64,000 nucleotides of DNA from Malus domestica (taxonomy: Eukaryota > Streptophyta > Magnoliopsida > Rosales > Rosaceae), in the NCBI RefSeq assembly GCF_042453785.1, contig NC_091665.1, positions 24,333,501 to 24,397,500 on the forward strand. Direction: 5' to 3'. Made by a program: the position numbers and the translations under genes. Below the pieces are notes generated by a model. It searched no databases. It was not told where the DNA came from and worked only from the letters and a program-made list of their open reading frames with translations. Within the stretch, counting starts at the first letter, position 1. Each line of letters opens with the position of its first letter. Positions 37,276-46,984 of this stretch are shown one piece after another.

Positions 37276-38473
37276 ATGAACATGATGATGACCCTGCCAA
37301 GCCTCAGACAGATGCGTGGATCTCTAGTGCGTTTGAAAAGTTGGAAACCGAGTGAAGACCAAAGGTTATAATTAGCTAGCTACTCTCCATTTCTTCCTTT
37401 TCCCAGTGACTTTTTCAGTTTTTTTTAACGTTTACTGATGAACTGATTGTTGCTGTAGGAATGAAAAAGTACCTCAATCAAACTTTGAAGCTGAAATGAA
37501 GAGAAGGAATAAGATTAACGACATATACCATATCCTTCGCACTTTGCTTCCCAACAATACTGGGGTGATGATCAATTGCATTAAGAGTTTATTTTTATTT
37601 TCAGATTAGTATTATCAGCGTTTTCAGTTAGACATATACAGAATAATGGGAAAGTGCGCTGACAGTTGATATGTTAATGAACAATTGATGTGATTAGTAC
37701 GCTGTCACGTCTTGTATTCAGCTAATGTGATTACAATCTTTAGGAGAAGCTCTAATATATATAATGCCTAATCATCTTGATTCTTAGATGGACAGAGCTT
37801 CCGTCATCGGGGACACAATTGCATACGTGTCGAAGTTGCAGAGGCAAGTAAAAGAACTTCAAAAAGAGCTTGAATGTAACTCAAATGGTGGAGGAAAGGA
37901 AACTAGTTATATTTGTGGAAACAATGGCAATTTACAATCAGAGTTTCTCCGTCAAATTGAAACTATCATTGCAAACACACCAGAAAATGAAAAGATGGAG
38001 GTATAGACTAAACTAAAATCTTATACTTTTTAAATTTGGATGTATATTTGGAGTTCTATCTCTTTAGGTGATCAAAAGAATGTGAAACTAATTGCAGCCA
38101 CAAGTGGAAGTAACTGAGTTGGATGTTAATGAATTCTCTGTGACTGTATTATGTGAGCACAAGCCAGGAGGGTTTGTAAGACTGATGGAGGCATTGGATA
38201 CTTTAGGCTTGGAAGTAACCTATGCAAATGCGACTAGCTTCAAAACCCTGATCTTTAATGTCTTTAAAGTACAGGTAATTAACGTTATCTAAATTATCTT
38301 TAATACCCCAAGGCATTTTATTATATTTTATTAATATTAACTGAGAACCATTATGTTTGGTTGTGCAGAAAAATGACAGTACCAGTAAAATAGTTCAAGC
38401 TGATCATGTTAAGGACTCTTTGCTGGAGATAACTCAGAAACTGTCAATGGAATCCATCATAAGGGTGGCCTGA
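37276..38473 (+). CDS. Shortened AMS-like bHLH gene, tandem copy 2 (lacks MYC_N region)
   Basis: Five exons keep one open frame: 37276-37364, 37459-37564, 37788-38000, 38098-38274 and 38369-38473, giving 229 residues. Against copies 1 and 3 it has lost exons 2-4 and most of exon 5, so the N-terminal MYC_N/activation region is gone. What remains is the first-exon tag (ending SWKPSEDQR), a bHLH with altered basic region (SNFEAEMKRRNKINDIYHIL: Glu and the Arg pair kept, the usual Glu-Arg Arg is Met), the second helix MDRASVIGDTIAYVSKLQ, and the ACT-like domain ([20 protein letters not shown]). The C-terminus stops early (IIRVA) and lacks the His-rich tail. It could be a dimerising modulator of the full-length copies, or a pseudogene that has not yet acquired stops. 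An alternative start at 37085 is discussed in the findings. Confidence 0.7.
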
Positions 38474-39259
38474 GAATCTGAGATGATGGCTAAAGCATTA
38501 TATATATGGAATGGCAGATCAGTGGATCATCACTTTTATCATGATCATTACCAATAACACCATCTCTACAGTTATTTCGTCATGCCACTTACAACATCTT
38601 TATCATTGGTTGATCATAATCTACTCAGTTCATGTATGAGTTAAGTAGGAGCATTCGGTTTCTTTCACTTCATGTCGCACGAACTTAGTTATAATGGTTA
38701 TTTTAAATATACTTCATGTTTTTTCTTTTATTGGTGGAGGTGGGTTTTGAACATACGAGCATCAATGAGTTCAGAACTTCTTTAAAATAATACGAAAATA
38801 TGTTTTGTGATTTTGAACTTCGCAAGACGCACGCATATAAAGAGCTCATAGTTTAGTATAAAATGAATATTTTTAATTTTTGTAATACTCCATTAAATTT
38901 AAAAAATGATGTTATTTATCTCTCTAAATATTTTTCCTTAAGTAGCCGTTACCACCTATCACTACAATTACTAATCTTACATCACCATCATCATCACCAC
39001 CACCATCGTTGCCACCGTTGCTGCCCCCACGATTGTCACTGTAAAAAGTGACTTTCCTCGTATAGCATAGAACAATTGTACACATATTTTGACAAGCTAT
39101 GGAGTTAGTGTGTTCTACAGTTACAACGGGAAAGAATACAACATAAATATAGAGTTAGAGCCTAATAACAACATAACGAAAATACATAGAGTTACAGCCT
39201 GATAACAACATCGGAAAGATCCCTTTATACGACCATAGTACTCCCTAAATAATGTTGAA

Positions 39260-39650
39260 TTAATGCTTATAACTCCCTTAAGACTCGGCCACAAACTTGA
39301 CTCGGAGTAGGAGACAAGTTTGGAAACGAGAAGCTCAAAACAGTCTGTATCTAAGCCTTTTGTAAAGACATCGGCAAGTTGATGTGTGGGGGGAATGGAC
39401 TAAACGCGGTGACTGCCTAATGCAACTCTCTCACAAAGTGATAATCAATGGCTATATGTTTGGTCCAGGCATGAAAAACTGCATTGGCAGCTAAATATGT
39501 TGCTGAGAGATTATCACAGTTGATAAGAACCGGACGAGTGAGTGGACAACGAAGCTCTTGCAAGAGACCTTGGATCCATATTGTATCCACAAAAGCATAA
39601 GCAAGAGCTTGATACTCTGCTTCCGCAAGAGAGCGGTAGCAACAAAGGTG
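39260..39650 (-). mobile_element. Ty1/copia retrotransposon fossil, RNase H end of pol, broken
   Basis: On the minus strand the translation matches the C-terminal end of copia-type pol (RNase H): short motifs such as SLAEAEYQALAYA and LADVFTKGLD are recognisable. Only this terminal part is present, and the rest of the element (gag, integrase, most of reverse transcriptase) is absent. DNA to its left (about 39050-39260) may be the untranslated 3' part. It looks old, broken and inactive. Confidence 0.8.
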
Positions 39651-39868
39651 TGGTAATAGTAATGGTGGTGTAAGGTTAGTGTTTGTCCTCTAAAACTCAA
39701 ATTTCTTCACTTTACATCCCGAAACTCTATTTTCGATTCACGATGATTTTTCGTCAACTCTGTCAATAAAATTGATAATACTCAACGTGGCATACTCCGT
39801 CAATAAAACTAAAAATACTCAACGTGGCATGAGTGAGACCCACTTACCTACTAATATAATTGTTTAAG

Positions 39869-40215
39869 AAAGTTGAGGTTTCACCATAAAACCAATTGGC
39901 AATATTGAGAGTAGTCAACTATTTATAAGCACATGCAAGGTCACTCCTCTCATCAATGTGGGATTCGTTCTCAACACTCCCCTCACGTGTGATGAATTTT
40001 CAAGCCTAACACGTGAACAACACAATATCAGTGACATGTGACGTGGAGCACGTGTGGTCGTTGGGCTTCACACGTGGGACGACAACCTACTATGATACCA
40101 AGAAGAAAGTTGAGGTTCCACCATAAAACTAATTGGCAATATGGGGAGTAGTCCAACTACTTATAAATACGTGCAACATTTCTCCTCTTATCAATATGAA
40201 ATTCATTCACAATAA
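39869..40215. repeat. Pair of direct repeats of about 105 bp, 236 bp apart
   Basis: agaaagttgaggtttcacca ... ttggcaatattgagagtagt ... ctcatcaatgtgggattcgt at 39869-39975 recurs as agaaagttgaggttccacca ... ttggcaatatggggagtagt ... cttatcaatatgaaattcat at about 40104-40213. A tatgataccaagaa lead-in precedes the second copy. From memory such blocks are widely dispersed in plant genomes and may be retroelement ends, but I cannot assign a family. Confidence 0.6.
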
Positions 40216-40678
40216 CTTCCACATCACAATTTTCTAACATAAAAAATTCGACCAAACCCAGACGGGAACCTACTAGTCCCTCTCTCTCCCCACGGTACAT
40301 GGATTTTTATCATGTAGTAAGATTGAGCAAATTTCCTACATGGATTCAAATTTTGGTCACCTTCTTATCTAATAGTCATGGATATTTTTCCAAACTTGAT
40401 AAACAAATATCAAATTTTGCATAAGATGAATGCATAGAAGTTGGAGTTATAAACAATTGTCAAATGAGAAATGATAAGCACACATTTTTTTAGCTTCTTA
40501 TACATTCTTATGTAATTCTGGTTGGTGGTTCTGTTTGACCTATTCAAGGATAGTTGGGAGTGCTGTGATTTTTTTTTTCAAAACTGCTTATGCTTTTTTT
40601 GTGAAAATAAACAGCTGTAAAAAAAAAAAAAAAGGTAAGTGTTTGGTAAACTGTAGTGCTAAAAGTGCTTTGAGCAAC

Positions 40679-40825
40679 CACTTAGATACTACGGTTTAGT
40701 GGTATTCCTCTTCACTTGTAAGTGAGAGGTCTTGGGTTTGATTTTTGCCAAAAGCGAATTTGAACCACGTTATTGCCACCACCTCCCCGTAGAAAATATC
40801 GTTTGTTATAAAAATAAAATAAAAA
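40679..40825 (+). mobile_element. tRNA-type SINE, family 1
   Basis: cacttagatactacggttta with gtggtattcctcttcacttg, then a diverged box B (gggtttgatttt), the cgaatttgaaccac body, cacctccccgtagaaaatat and an A-rich tail (aaaaataaaataaaaac). It aligns over its full length with the copy at 14956-15128. The target duplication is not clear. Confidence 0.72.
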
Positions 40826-40861
40826 CAACAACGCATTAGGTTTAGGGGAAAGAGTCAATGG

Positions 40862-40955
40862 TTGTCAATATGAAAGTTGCATTAAGTCGGGGGTAGGATT
40901 GTCAATATGAAAGTTGCATCAATGGTAGGATTGTCAATATGAAAGTTGCATTAAT
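40862..40955. repeat. Three-unit tandem repeat
   Basis: The unit tgtcaatatgaaagttgcat plus a short spacer (ggtaggat) occurs three times in a row with spacers of different length. There is no coding capacity. Confidence 0.8.
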
Positions 40956-41763
40956 TGGTATTGTTCACCCACCTAGGTTTAGGAGAAAGAATCGGACGTG
41001 GAATTGTCAATACACCCAAGTCCAAACCCAAGGTTCAAGCCCAATTTTGTTCTCCAATGTCCATCTCTTCAATCACTTTGAGAGAGAGAGAGAGACAAAT
41101 TCTTACAAAGTGTGAGAAACTTTTGGTGGTTATCAATGTGAGACAATGAGATTTCTAAAAAAAAACTACAACAAAATAAAGTAAAACCACTAGCAAGGCC
41201 CTTCAAGAGCTAGAACATTTCTGGAATGTCCCGGATGATTTTTTTTTTTTTATAAACTTATATTGCGGAAAAATAACATGAAATAAGTCTTATGATGATT
41301 TTGTATAAAAATTTATTGAACTTTGCAAATATGATTATAAACCGCGAGTTATAGCTCATAGTTTTTGTGAGGCCACTATAGGGGGTGCATGAAGGGCTTT
41401 TAATCCTTAATTAGGTTGAACTGCGTAGCTTTGCTGACTGTTGGGCATTTCATCTAAAAGGCGGACAATCATCCGAGCTAGCTTGCATTTCCTTCACCAA
41501 CTGTTTGAATGGAATGCTCACGTATATATGGTTTCCGTTTTTGGTTTAAAGCATTTGGAGAATTGTAGTAGTTGAAACATGAGCAAATACATATACCAAA
41601 CCAAAATGAATGAAAAACTTTAACAATGTCAGTTACCACTTTGCACGCTATATTAGCTCATGCATTATGCTCCTCCCATCATTACCCAGCCATCCTCCTT
41701 AGTTATCCAAAAAAAAAAAGGAGAAAAAAGAAACACAAAAAATAATTAAACTTATTAATTGAG

Positions 41764-41788
41764 CTCTCTCTCTCTCTCTCTCTCTCTC
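41764..41788. repeat. CT microsatellite abutting the RY motif of AMS copy 3
   Basis: A run of about twelve CT dinucleotides directly followed by catgcatg (41788). CT runs near the start of transcription (Y patches) are common in plant promoters. Confidence 0.85.
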
Positions 41789-41835
41789 ATGCATGGACTG
41801 CAGTTTACCTACCAAGTTCTTGCCATATAAAAAGT
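41788..41835 (+). promoter_or_regulatory. Core promoter of AMS copy 3: RY motif plus TATA box
   Basis: catgcatg (41788-41795), then gactgcagtttacctaccaa, then catataaaaag (about 41824-41834) as TATA box. The same arrangement precedes the two other copies. Confidence 0.65.
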
Positions 41836-42016
41836 GTTTTCTTCTTGATTTTATTGAAAGCTACAAAATTCTTCTGAGTTTGCTGAGGTTTTAAATATGA
41901 TGATGGTGCAGTTAACTATTGCTGCCAACTGAACTGATACTCTTAAGATTCTGTGTTGGAATTCGAAATCAGTTTACTCTGCGTTTTCCCCGTATTTTCA
42001 ATCGTTATAGGCGGCA

Positions 42017-45000
42017 ATGATGATCATGCCATACCTCATCCATAGGCTTAGATCTCTTGTGGGTTTGAAAGGCTGGGACTGTTGTGTTCTCTGGAAACTA
42101 AGTGAAGACCAAAGGTTATCAAACCATAACTACATTATCAATCTTTCAATTTCTTCATGTCCCAATATATATGTATATGTGCGCGTGCGTGTATGTGACT
42201 TTCTTGTGGTTTATTTTTAGGTTTATTGAGTTGATTGATTGTTGCTGTGCTGGGACTGAGATCACCCAAACTGATGCTGGACAAAATCTTCCTTTCCCTC
42301 CTCCAGTGCTTGCATGTAGGGATACAATCTTACAGCATCCAAGAACCACATCTTGTGATCTTCTAGCCCAAATACCTTCTTCCATGCCCCTACACTCCGG
42401 GTATAACCTATTTATTTGTTTATCAGTTTTCTCCTTCATCCCTCCATTTTTTTTTTCCCGTATAAACAAAGTGTTCTCCTTCAAGGCGGCCTGACACGTT
42501 ATGATGTGCGATCCAAATTGACGACATAGAAAAATGAAAGAGTGTATCACACTTTCTTTTGTGTACTTTGATTAATTTGTTAACCATTTGGCCTGGCCTC
42601 ATTTAAATGTGTGATTATTGACAGGATTTATGCAGAGACCTTGATTTCAAACCAAACCAGTTGGTTAAACTTCTCTAACAACACATTTTTAAGTACATTA
42701 GAGGTATGTACCACTAGCTCCCTTTCTCCTATTTCCAGAAGGCACAGCCCCTTTGATATCGAGCTCATACTTTTCTTGATTACACTTGCAGGAAACTATT
42801 GGGACCAGGGTTGTGATTCCAATACCAGGAGGAATAATCGAGCTTCTTGTTACCAAACAAGTAATGTTTCCAGTATCTTTAACTTTTATTTGTATATTTA
42901 ACGGCATTCATGCACATTTCGTATGAGCCATAAAGTAAACCGTTTTCCTTCACTATCCGGAAAAAAATGATCTTTAGCATGGCAGTTTTTTTATTCTTCT
43001 GTTTTCTGTGACTGCAGGTATTTGAAGATCAGCATGTTATTGATTTTGTCACAGCCCAATACAACCTCTCACTAGAGGAGGAGGCCCTGACTAGCATAAC
43101 TGGTACGCGCAAAATGAGTGAAGTCGGATCAAAGCGATTTTTAGACCATCTTTCATTCAGAACTTCTTTAGAGAATTTGAATCTGCATCCATATGATGTA
43201 TCCATGGAGAGAACAAGCAATTCTCCAATGAACTTCTCGCAGCAATTTACTAATTACAACTCGGGAAACCTAACCAAGAATAATATTGATATTTCTTCAG
43301 CAGAAAATGGGTTTCAAGAGATGGAGGCGATGCAGATGTCTATCACTAGTGAGAGACAACGGCACATGGATATGCAACAATATATGGAGGCATTAGTACC
43401 AAACATTGATCAGCAAGAGGGTAACGAGAAGCGGGACTCAAATACACATGAGGCAGAGGGACAAGCTGGGGATTTTATGTCGGATTGCAGCGATCAGATT
43501 GATGAGGAGGCGGATACAAAATATCAAAGGAGGACAGGGAAACGGCCTCAAGCCAAAAACCTTATAGCTGAGAGAAAGAGAAGGAAGAAGCTTAATGACA
43601 GACTTTATGCTCTTAGGTCTTTGGTTCCCATTATTTCTAAGGTACCCATCGCATTTCATCATCTTGCATCTTTTCTTTTGAAACCTCATTTGATTTGTGT
43701 CATGTCTTGCTTCGTTAATGTGTTGAATCAATTCAGGCTTTATAAACGATATGAAAAGAAAGAACTCACTAGTAACCTCACATAATAGGCTCATAAGAAG
43801 ACCTATTCATAGTCAAGTTAGCTAGGGCAATGTATCCACCTCTCTTCTACACCCAAGTTCGAATCTCCCTCCCTGCAGTTTAGATTAAATTCGAATATCG
43901 CTCGACTATAAAAGAAATTGGCTCATTGAAAATGCTATCTTTTATCTAATTCCAACTCCCTTTTAATTCACAGTTGGACAGGGCCTCCATTCTTGGGGAT
44001 GCAATTGAATATGTGAAGCAGCTGCAGAAGCAAGCTAAACAGCTTCAAGATGAGCTTGATGATCATGCAGAGGATGATGCTGCTAAGAACAATGTCAAAT
44101 CAGAAATTCAGAGCCGAAGTGGAGTTGATCACATTAGGCCTAAAACTGATGATCATCAAGATGATCATAAAGCTTCAAATGGAATTCATTTTGGAACACC
44201 GGGAGACTGCAGCGTCTTCAAACAAAGCCGAGATTATTCATATGATGTCCATGATCACAAGACAGAACAGATGGAGGTACATATCTTGTGTTCTTCTCTT
44301 CTTGAAGTTTTTCTTTTTTCGGGAACTTCACCTACATTCCTTCCTCTTTTTAGCCATTGGATTGAATAAAGGGAGTTTCAATGAAAAGTCCGCGGTACTA
44401 TTCACTTTAACGAAAAACCACATTTTTACACTAAAAAGTCAAACCTGGTACTATTCATTTTACTCTTTATCTTGTCCTTATCGTTAAAGCTCAAAAGTTT
44501 TCAAGTCATTTTCATTTGTTTTCCTTTGAATAAATCCATGTAAAAACAATGGGAGGAAAGCATAAGGAGAAAACGGGATTGTGAAAACGACTACCCTTCT
44601 CTATTTGGGATTAATTATTTCTTAGGTATTAATCAAAGAAATGGAAAATGTTGCAGCCCCAAGTGGAAGTGGCTCAATTGGACGGAAACCAGTTCTTTGT
44701 GAAAGTGTTCTGTGAGCAAAAGCCTGGTGGATTTGAGAGGTTGATGGAGGCTTTGAGTTCACTGTGCCTGGAAGTTACTAATGCAAATGTGACTACCTTC
44801 AGATGCCTTGTGTCCAATGTTTTCATTGTAGAGGTTAGTTGCTTTTCTAGCTCAAAACTCTAAATTTTTTCCAACTGTTGCACATAGTTAGGACATTTTT
44901 TCGGTATACAAGGAGTGTACACAATCCCTCGTCTCACAACTATTTGGCACATAATCAGTATGTGAGGGTGGTTTTTTGTGAGTGCAACATTGTGTGTACT

Positions 45001-45540
45001 TGTTGTATGGAAGGAATTTTCCTTAGTAAGATGAGGCAAGCTCGTGTACACCTTCGCCTTATCTGTGTGAGAGAGTTGAGAAAACATATTGGGAGAAAAG
45101 TTAGAGGGTTGTAACATCTACCGTACAATTTAAAGCAGCATTAATCTTACATTAAGTGATTTTGTTCATTTTTTTTTGTTCCCAGAAAAAGAATACTGAT
45201 ATGGTTGAAGCTGATGATGTGAGAGAAAACATATTGGGAGAAAAGTTAGAGGGTTGTAACATCTATTGTACAATTTAAAGTAGCATTAATCTTACATTAA
45301 GTGATTTTGTTCATTTTTTTTCGTTGCCAGAAAAAGGATACTGATATGGTTGAAGCTGATGATGTGAGAGACTCCTTGCTAGAGCTAATAAGGAACCCGT
45401 TAAGACCGCGCAACGAGACAGCTAAAACGGAGGAAAATGGCGTTGGCTTGGACAACCATCATGACCACCACCACCACCAACACCTCCACAATCACCATTT
45501 TAGTCCCCTCCACTTGCACCATCTTCCTAATGAAGCATAA
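42017..45540 (+). CDS. AMS: ABORTED MICROSPORES-type bHLH transcription factor, tandem copy 3 (best AMS match)
   Basis: Eight exons: 42017-42114, 42221-42400, 42625-42703, 42792-42860, 43018-43641, 43974-44276, 44657-44833 and 45331-45540, giving 579 residues. AMS is a nuclear bHLH activator in tapetum cells, needed for sporopollenin and pollen-wall genes. The MYC_N region ([30 protein letters not shown]), the acidic lead-in SDCSDQIDEEADTKYQRRTG, the basic region [20 protein letters not shown] and helix 2 [18 protein letters not shown] are all close to Arabidopsis AMS as I remember it. bHLH is at about 321-372. The C-terminal ACT-like domain has EQKPGGFERLMEALSSLCLE and the tail is His-rich. 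Intron 5 holds a SINE and intron 6 a MITE. A 145-bp tandem duplication makes two possible acceptors for exon 8. The second (45331) gives the full-length protein. Confidence 0.93.
43795..43915 (+). mobile_element. SINE-like element, family 2, in intron 5 of AMS copy 3
   Basis: gttagctagggcaatgtatc ... acacccaagttcgaatctcc ... cagtttagattaaat, with a box B-like gttcgaatctcc. Direct repeats aataggctcat (43784-43794) and aattggctcat (43916-43926) match at 10 of 11 bases. A related, more decayed copy lies at about 46150-46250. Confidence 0.72.
44371..44525 (+). mobile_element. Mutator-type MITE, family B, copy 3, in intron 6 of AMS copy 3
   Basis: gggagtttcaatgaaaagtc ... acactaaaaagtcaaacctg ... 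catttgttttcct, 155 bp. A perfect 9-bp target duplication, ttgaataaa, lies at 44362-44370 and 44526-44534. It sits 94 bp after the exon 6 donor. Confidence 0.9.
45081..45370 (+). repeat. AMS: 145-bp tandem duplication across the intron 7/exon 8 border of AMS copy 3
   Basis: Unit 1 (45081-45225) and unit 2 (45226-45370) start aaaacatattgggagaaaag and end gctgatgatgtgagag. They differ at only a few bases. Each holds the polypyrimidine tract, the AG acceptor and the first 40 bases of exon 8. The acceptors are ttcccag (unit 1) and ttgccag (unit 2). High identity points to a recent event. Confidence 0.95.
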
Positions 45541-46528
45541 AGCAGCAGTGTTCCAAATGGGAAAAGCACTTTTCAGTACTTTAATTTTTGGTTAATTTTC
45601 ACCTTGATACAAGTTTTTGCACAATCTCAAAGGACAGATTCTACATATCTTAAACTAACAGAAACATTGCTCTCTTTATATATGTCAACCCTAAATCACT
45701 ATGACTATCCAATTAATTGCTTAGTCTTTGATATATTATTATTCACCCATTTTCGCCAATTGTCGAAAATTTACATTATAATGATATATGTATGTCCGAC
45801 ATTGGGATTTCACACATAGAAAGCGTGAGTGTCGCCATGAACAATGAATCTCACACTCTTTCCATTGATGTGAAATCTATCAAGTTTTTTTAGAGTCGCT
45901 TGATAACTTTGTTTTCAGTTTTTTTATTTTTTATTTTAGCAAAAAGTTCTTTTTTTTAAAATAAAAATACAAATTGAAAACTGAAAACCAAAAGGTTAAA
46001 TCTTTTTTTTTTTTTTTTGAGGGAGCCATTAGAAAACCAATTTATTTGCAGTTTTTGTTTTCACGTTTTTTGAAAATTAAAAACTCATTTGATAAATACT
46101 TTTAGTTTTTAGTCTCCCTTGTTACACCTAACATTTGTAAACCAGAAGCTTAATTAAGTCGGCTAGAACGATGTACTTTTGTCTTTACACCCAAATTCAA
46201 TTTTTTTTATAATTTAGATTAGATCAACTATATCCCTCGAATAATAAAAACCAAATTTACTAAGGATGGGTTATTAAGTAAGTTACGGCCCAAAAAACAA
46301 AAGGACCAAGGGACATTACCAATTGGGCCAACGAAGGCAGAGTGAGGCCCATAACCAACACTTGGCAGCTCCAATATCGAGACTTTCCCCATCACCAAGT
46401 AATCCCACGAAACCCAGTAACACAGTCTACGTGCAAAAGTCCACAAGAACCCTAGACTCGACTCGACCCTCCCTCTCCAAAAACCTCACTGACATCCCAA
46501 AAAAAATCCCATCTTTTTTGGTCCATCA
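45541..46528. other. Intergenic region between AMS copy 3 and the DUF1279 gene
   Basis: 3' UTR of AMS copy 3, then AT-rich DNA. A SINE family 2 copy, strongly decayed, lies at about 46150-46250 (gtcggctagaacgatgtact, ttacacccaaattc, tagattagatc). The last 200 bp are the promoter and leader of the DUF1279 gene. A foldback of ttttagcaaaaagttctttt and gaaaactgaaaaccaaaagg type sequence lies near 45905-46080. Confidence 0.5.
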
Positions 46529-46984
46529 ATGGCCTCCGTCGCCACCGGCGGTCGATTCAAAGAGCTCCTGAAGAAGTACGGCAAGGTCGCACTGGGCGTC
46601 CATTTCTCAGTCTCAGCTGCCTCGATCACAGGCCTCTATGTCGCCATCAAGAACAACGTCGACGTCGAATCGCTGCTCGCCAAGCTTCACATGGGGAGTG
46701 TGTCCTCCAAAGACGAAACCCCCCAAAACCCACCTGTAATCTCCGATGGATCGGTGTTTCGGGACGGACCCACATCGGGAAACGGGCAATCGACGGCTGT
46801 GGTTGTGGAGAAGGAGAGGAATCGGACGGCTGAGCTCGCGGCTTCGACTGGTGGGGCTCTGGCATTGGCTTTGCTCTGCAACAAGGCTCTGTTTCCGATT
46901 CGGGTTCCGATCACTCTGGCGCTTACTCCTCCTGTGTCTAGGTTTTTGGCGCGAAGAAGGTTCATCAAGACCGGCGGTCTATGA
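46529..46984 (+). CDS. DUF1279/FAM210-like small protein
   Basis: A single-exon gene of 151 residues, with stop TGA at 46982-46984. The N-terminal part fits the DUF1279 (FAM210) family: FKELLKKYGKVALGVHFSVS, AASITGLYVAIKNNVDVES. The family has a hydrophobic helix here (about 18-40). A second hydrophobic region with a proline-rich start follows at about 110-140 (STGGALALALLCNKALFPIR, VPITLALTPPVSRFLARRR). Animal FAM210 proteins are mitochondrial, and a mitochondrial or plastid membrane site is likely here but not shown. The base composition is GC-richer than its surroundings, as is normal for an intronless exon. From memory the nearest Arabidopsis gene is about At2g20940, next to the TRAPPC2L gene. 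Confidence 0.88.
   Translation: MASVATGGRFKELLKKYGKVALGVHFSVSAASITGLYVAIKNNVDVESLLAKLHMGSVSSKDETPQNPPVISDGSVFRDGPTSGNGQSTAVVVEKERNRTAELAASTGGALALALLCNKALFPIRVPITLALTPPVSRFLARRRFIKTGGL

Larger units (their letters stand above)
38474..41760. other. Intergenic region between AMS copies 2 and 3
   Basis: About 3.3 kb with no intact gene. It contains remnants of the copy 2 tail, a CAT/CAC-rich stretch (about 38980-39030), a Ty1/copia fossil, a pair of direct repeats (39869 and 40105), a SINE and a three-unit tandem repeat. From about 41440 the sequence resembles DNA upstream of copies 1 and 2 (gtagttgaaacatgagcaaa), so the duplicated unit included promoter DNA. Confidence 0.6.

Noticed and set aside
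42155-42550. A 131-codon minus-strand frame inside AMS copy 3
   Set aside because: It is antisense to AMS exon 2 and intron 2, with no domain. The plus-strand exons are clearly conserved.
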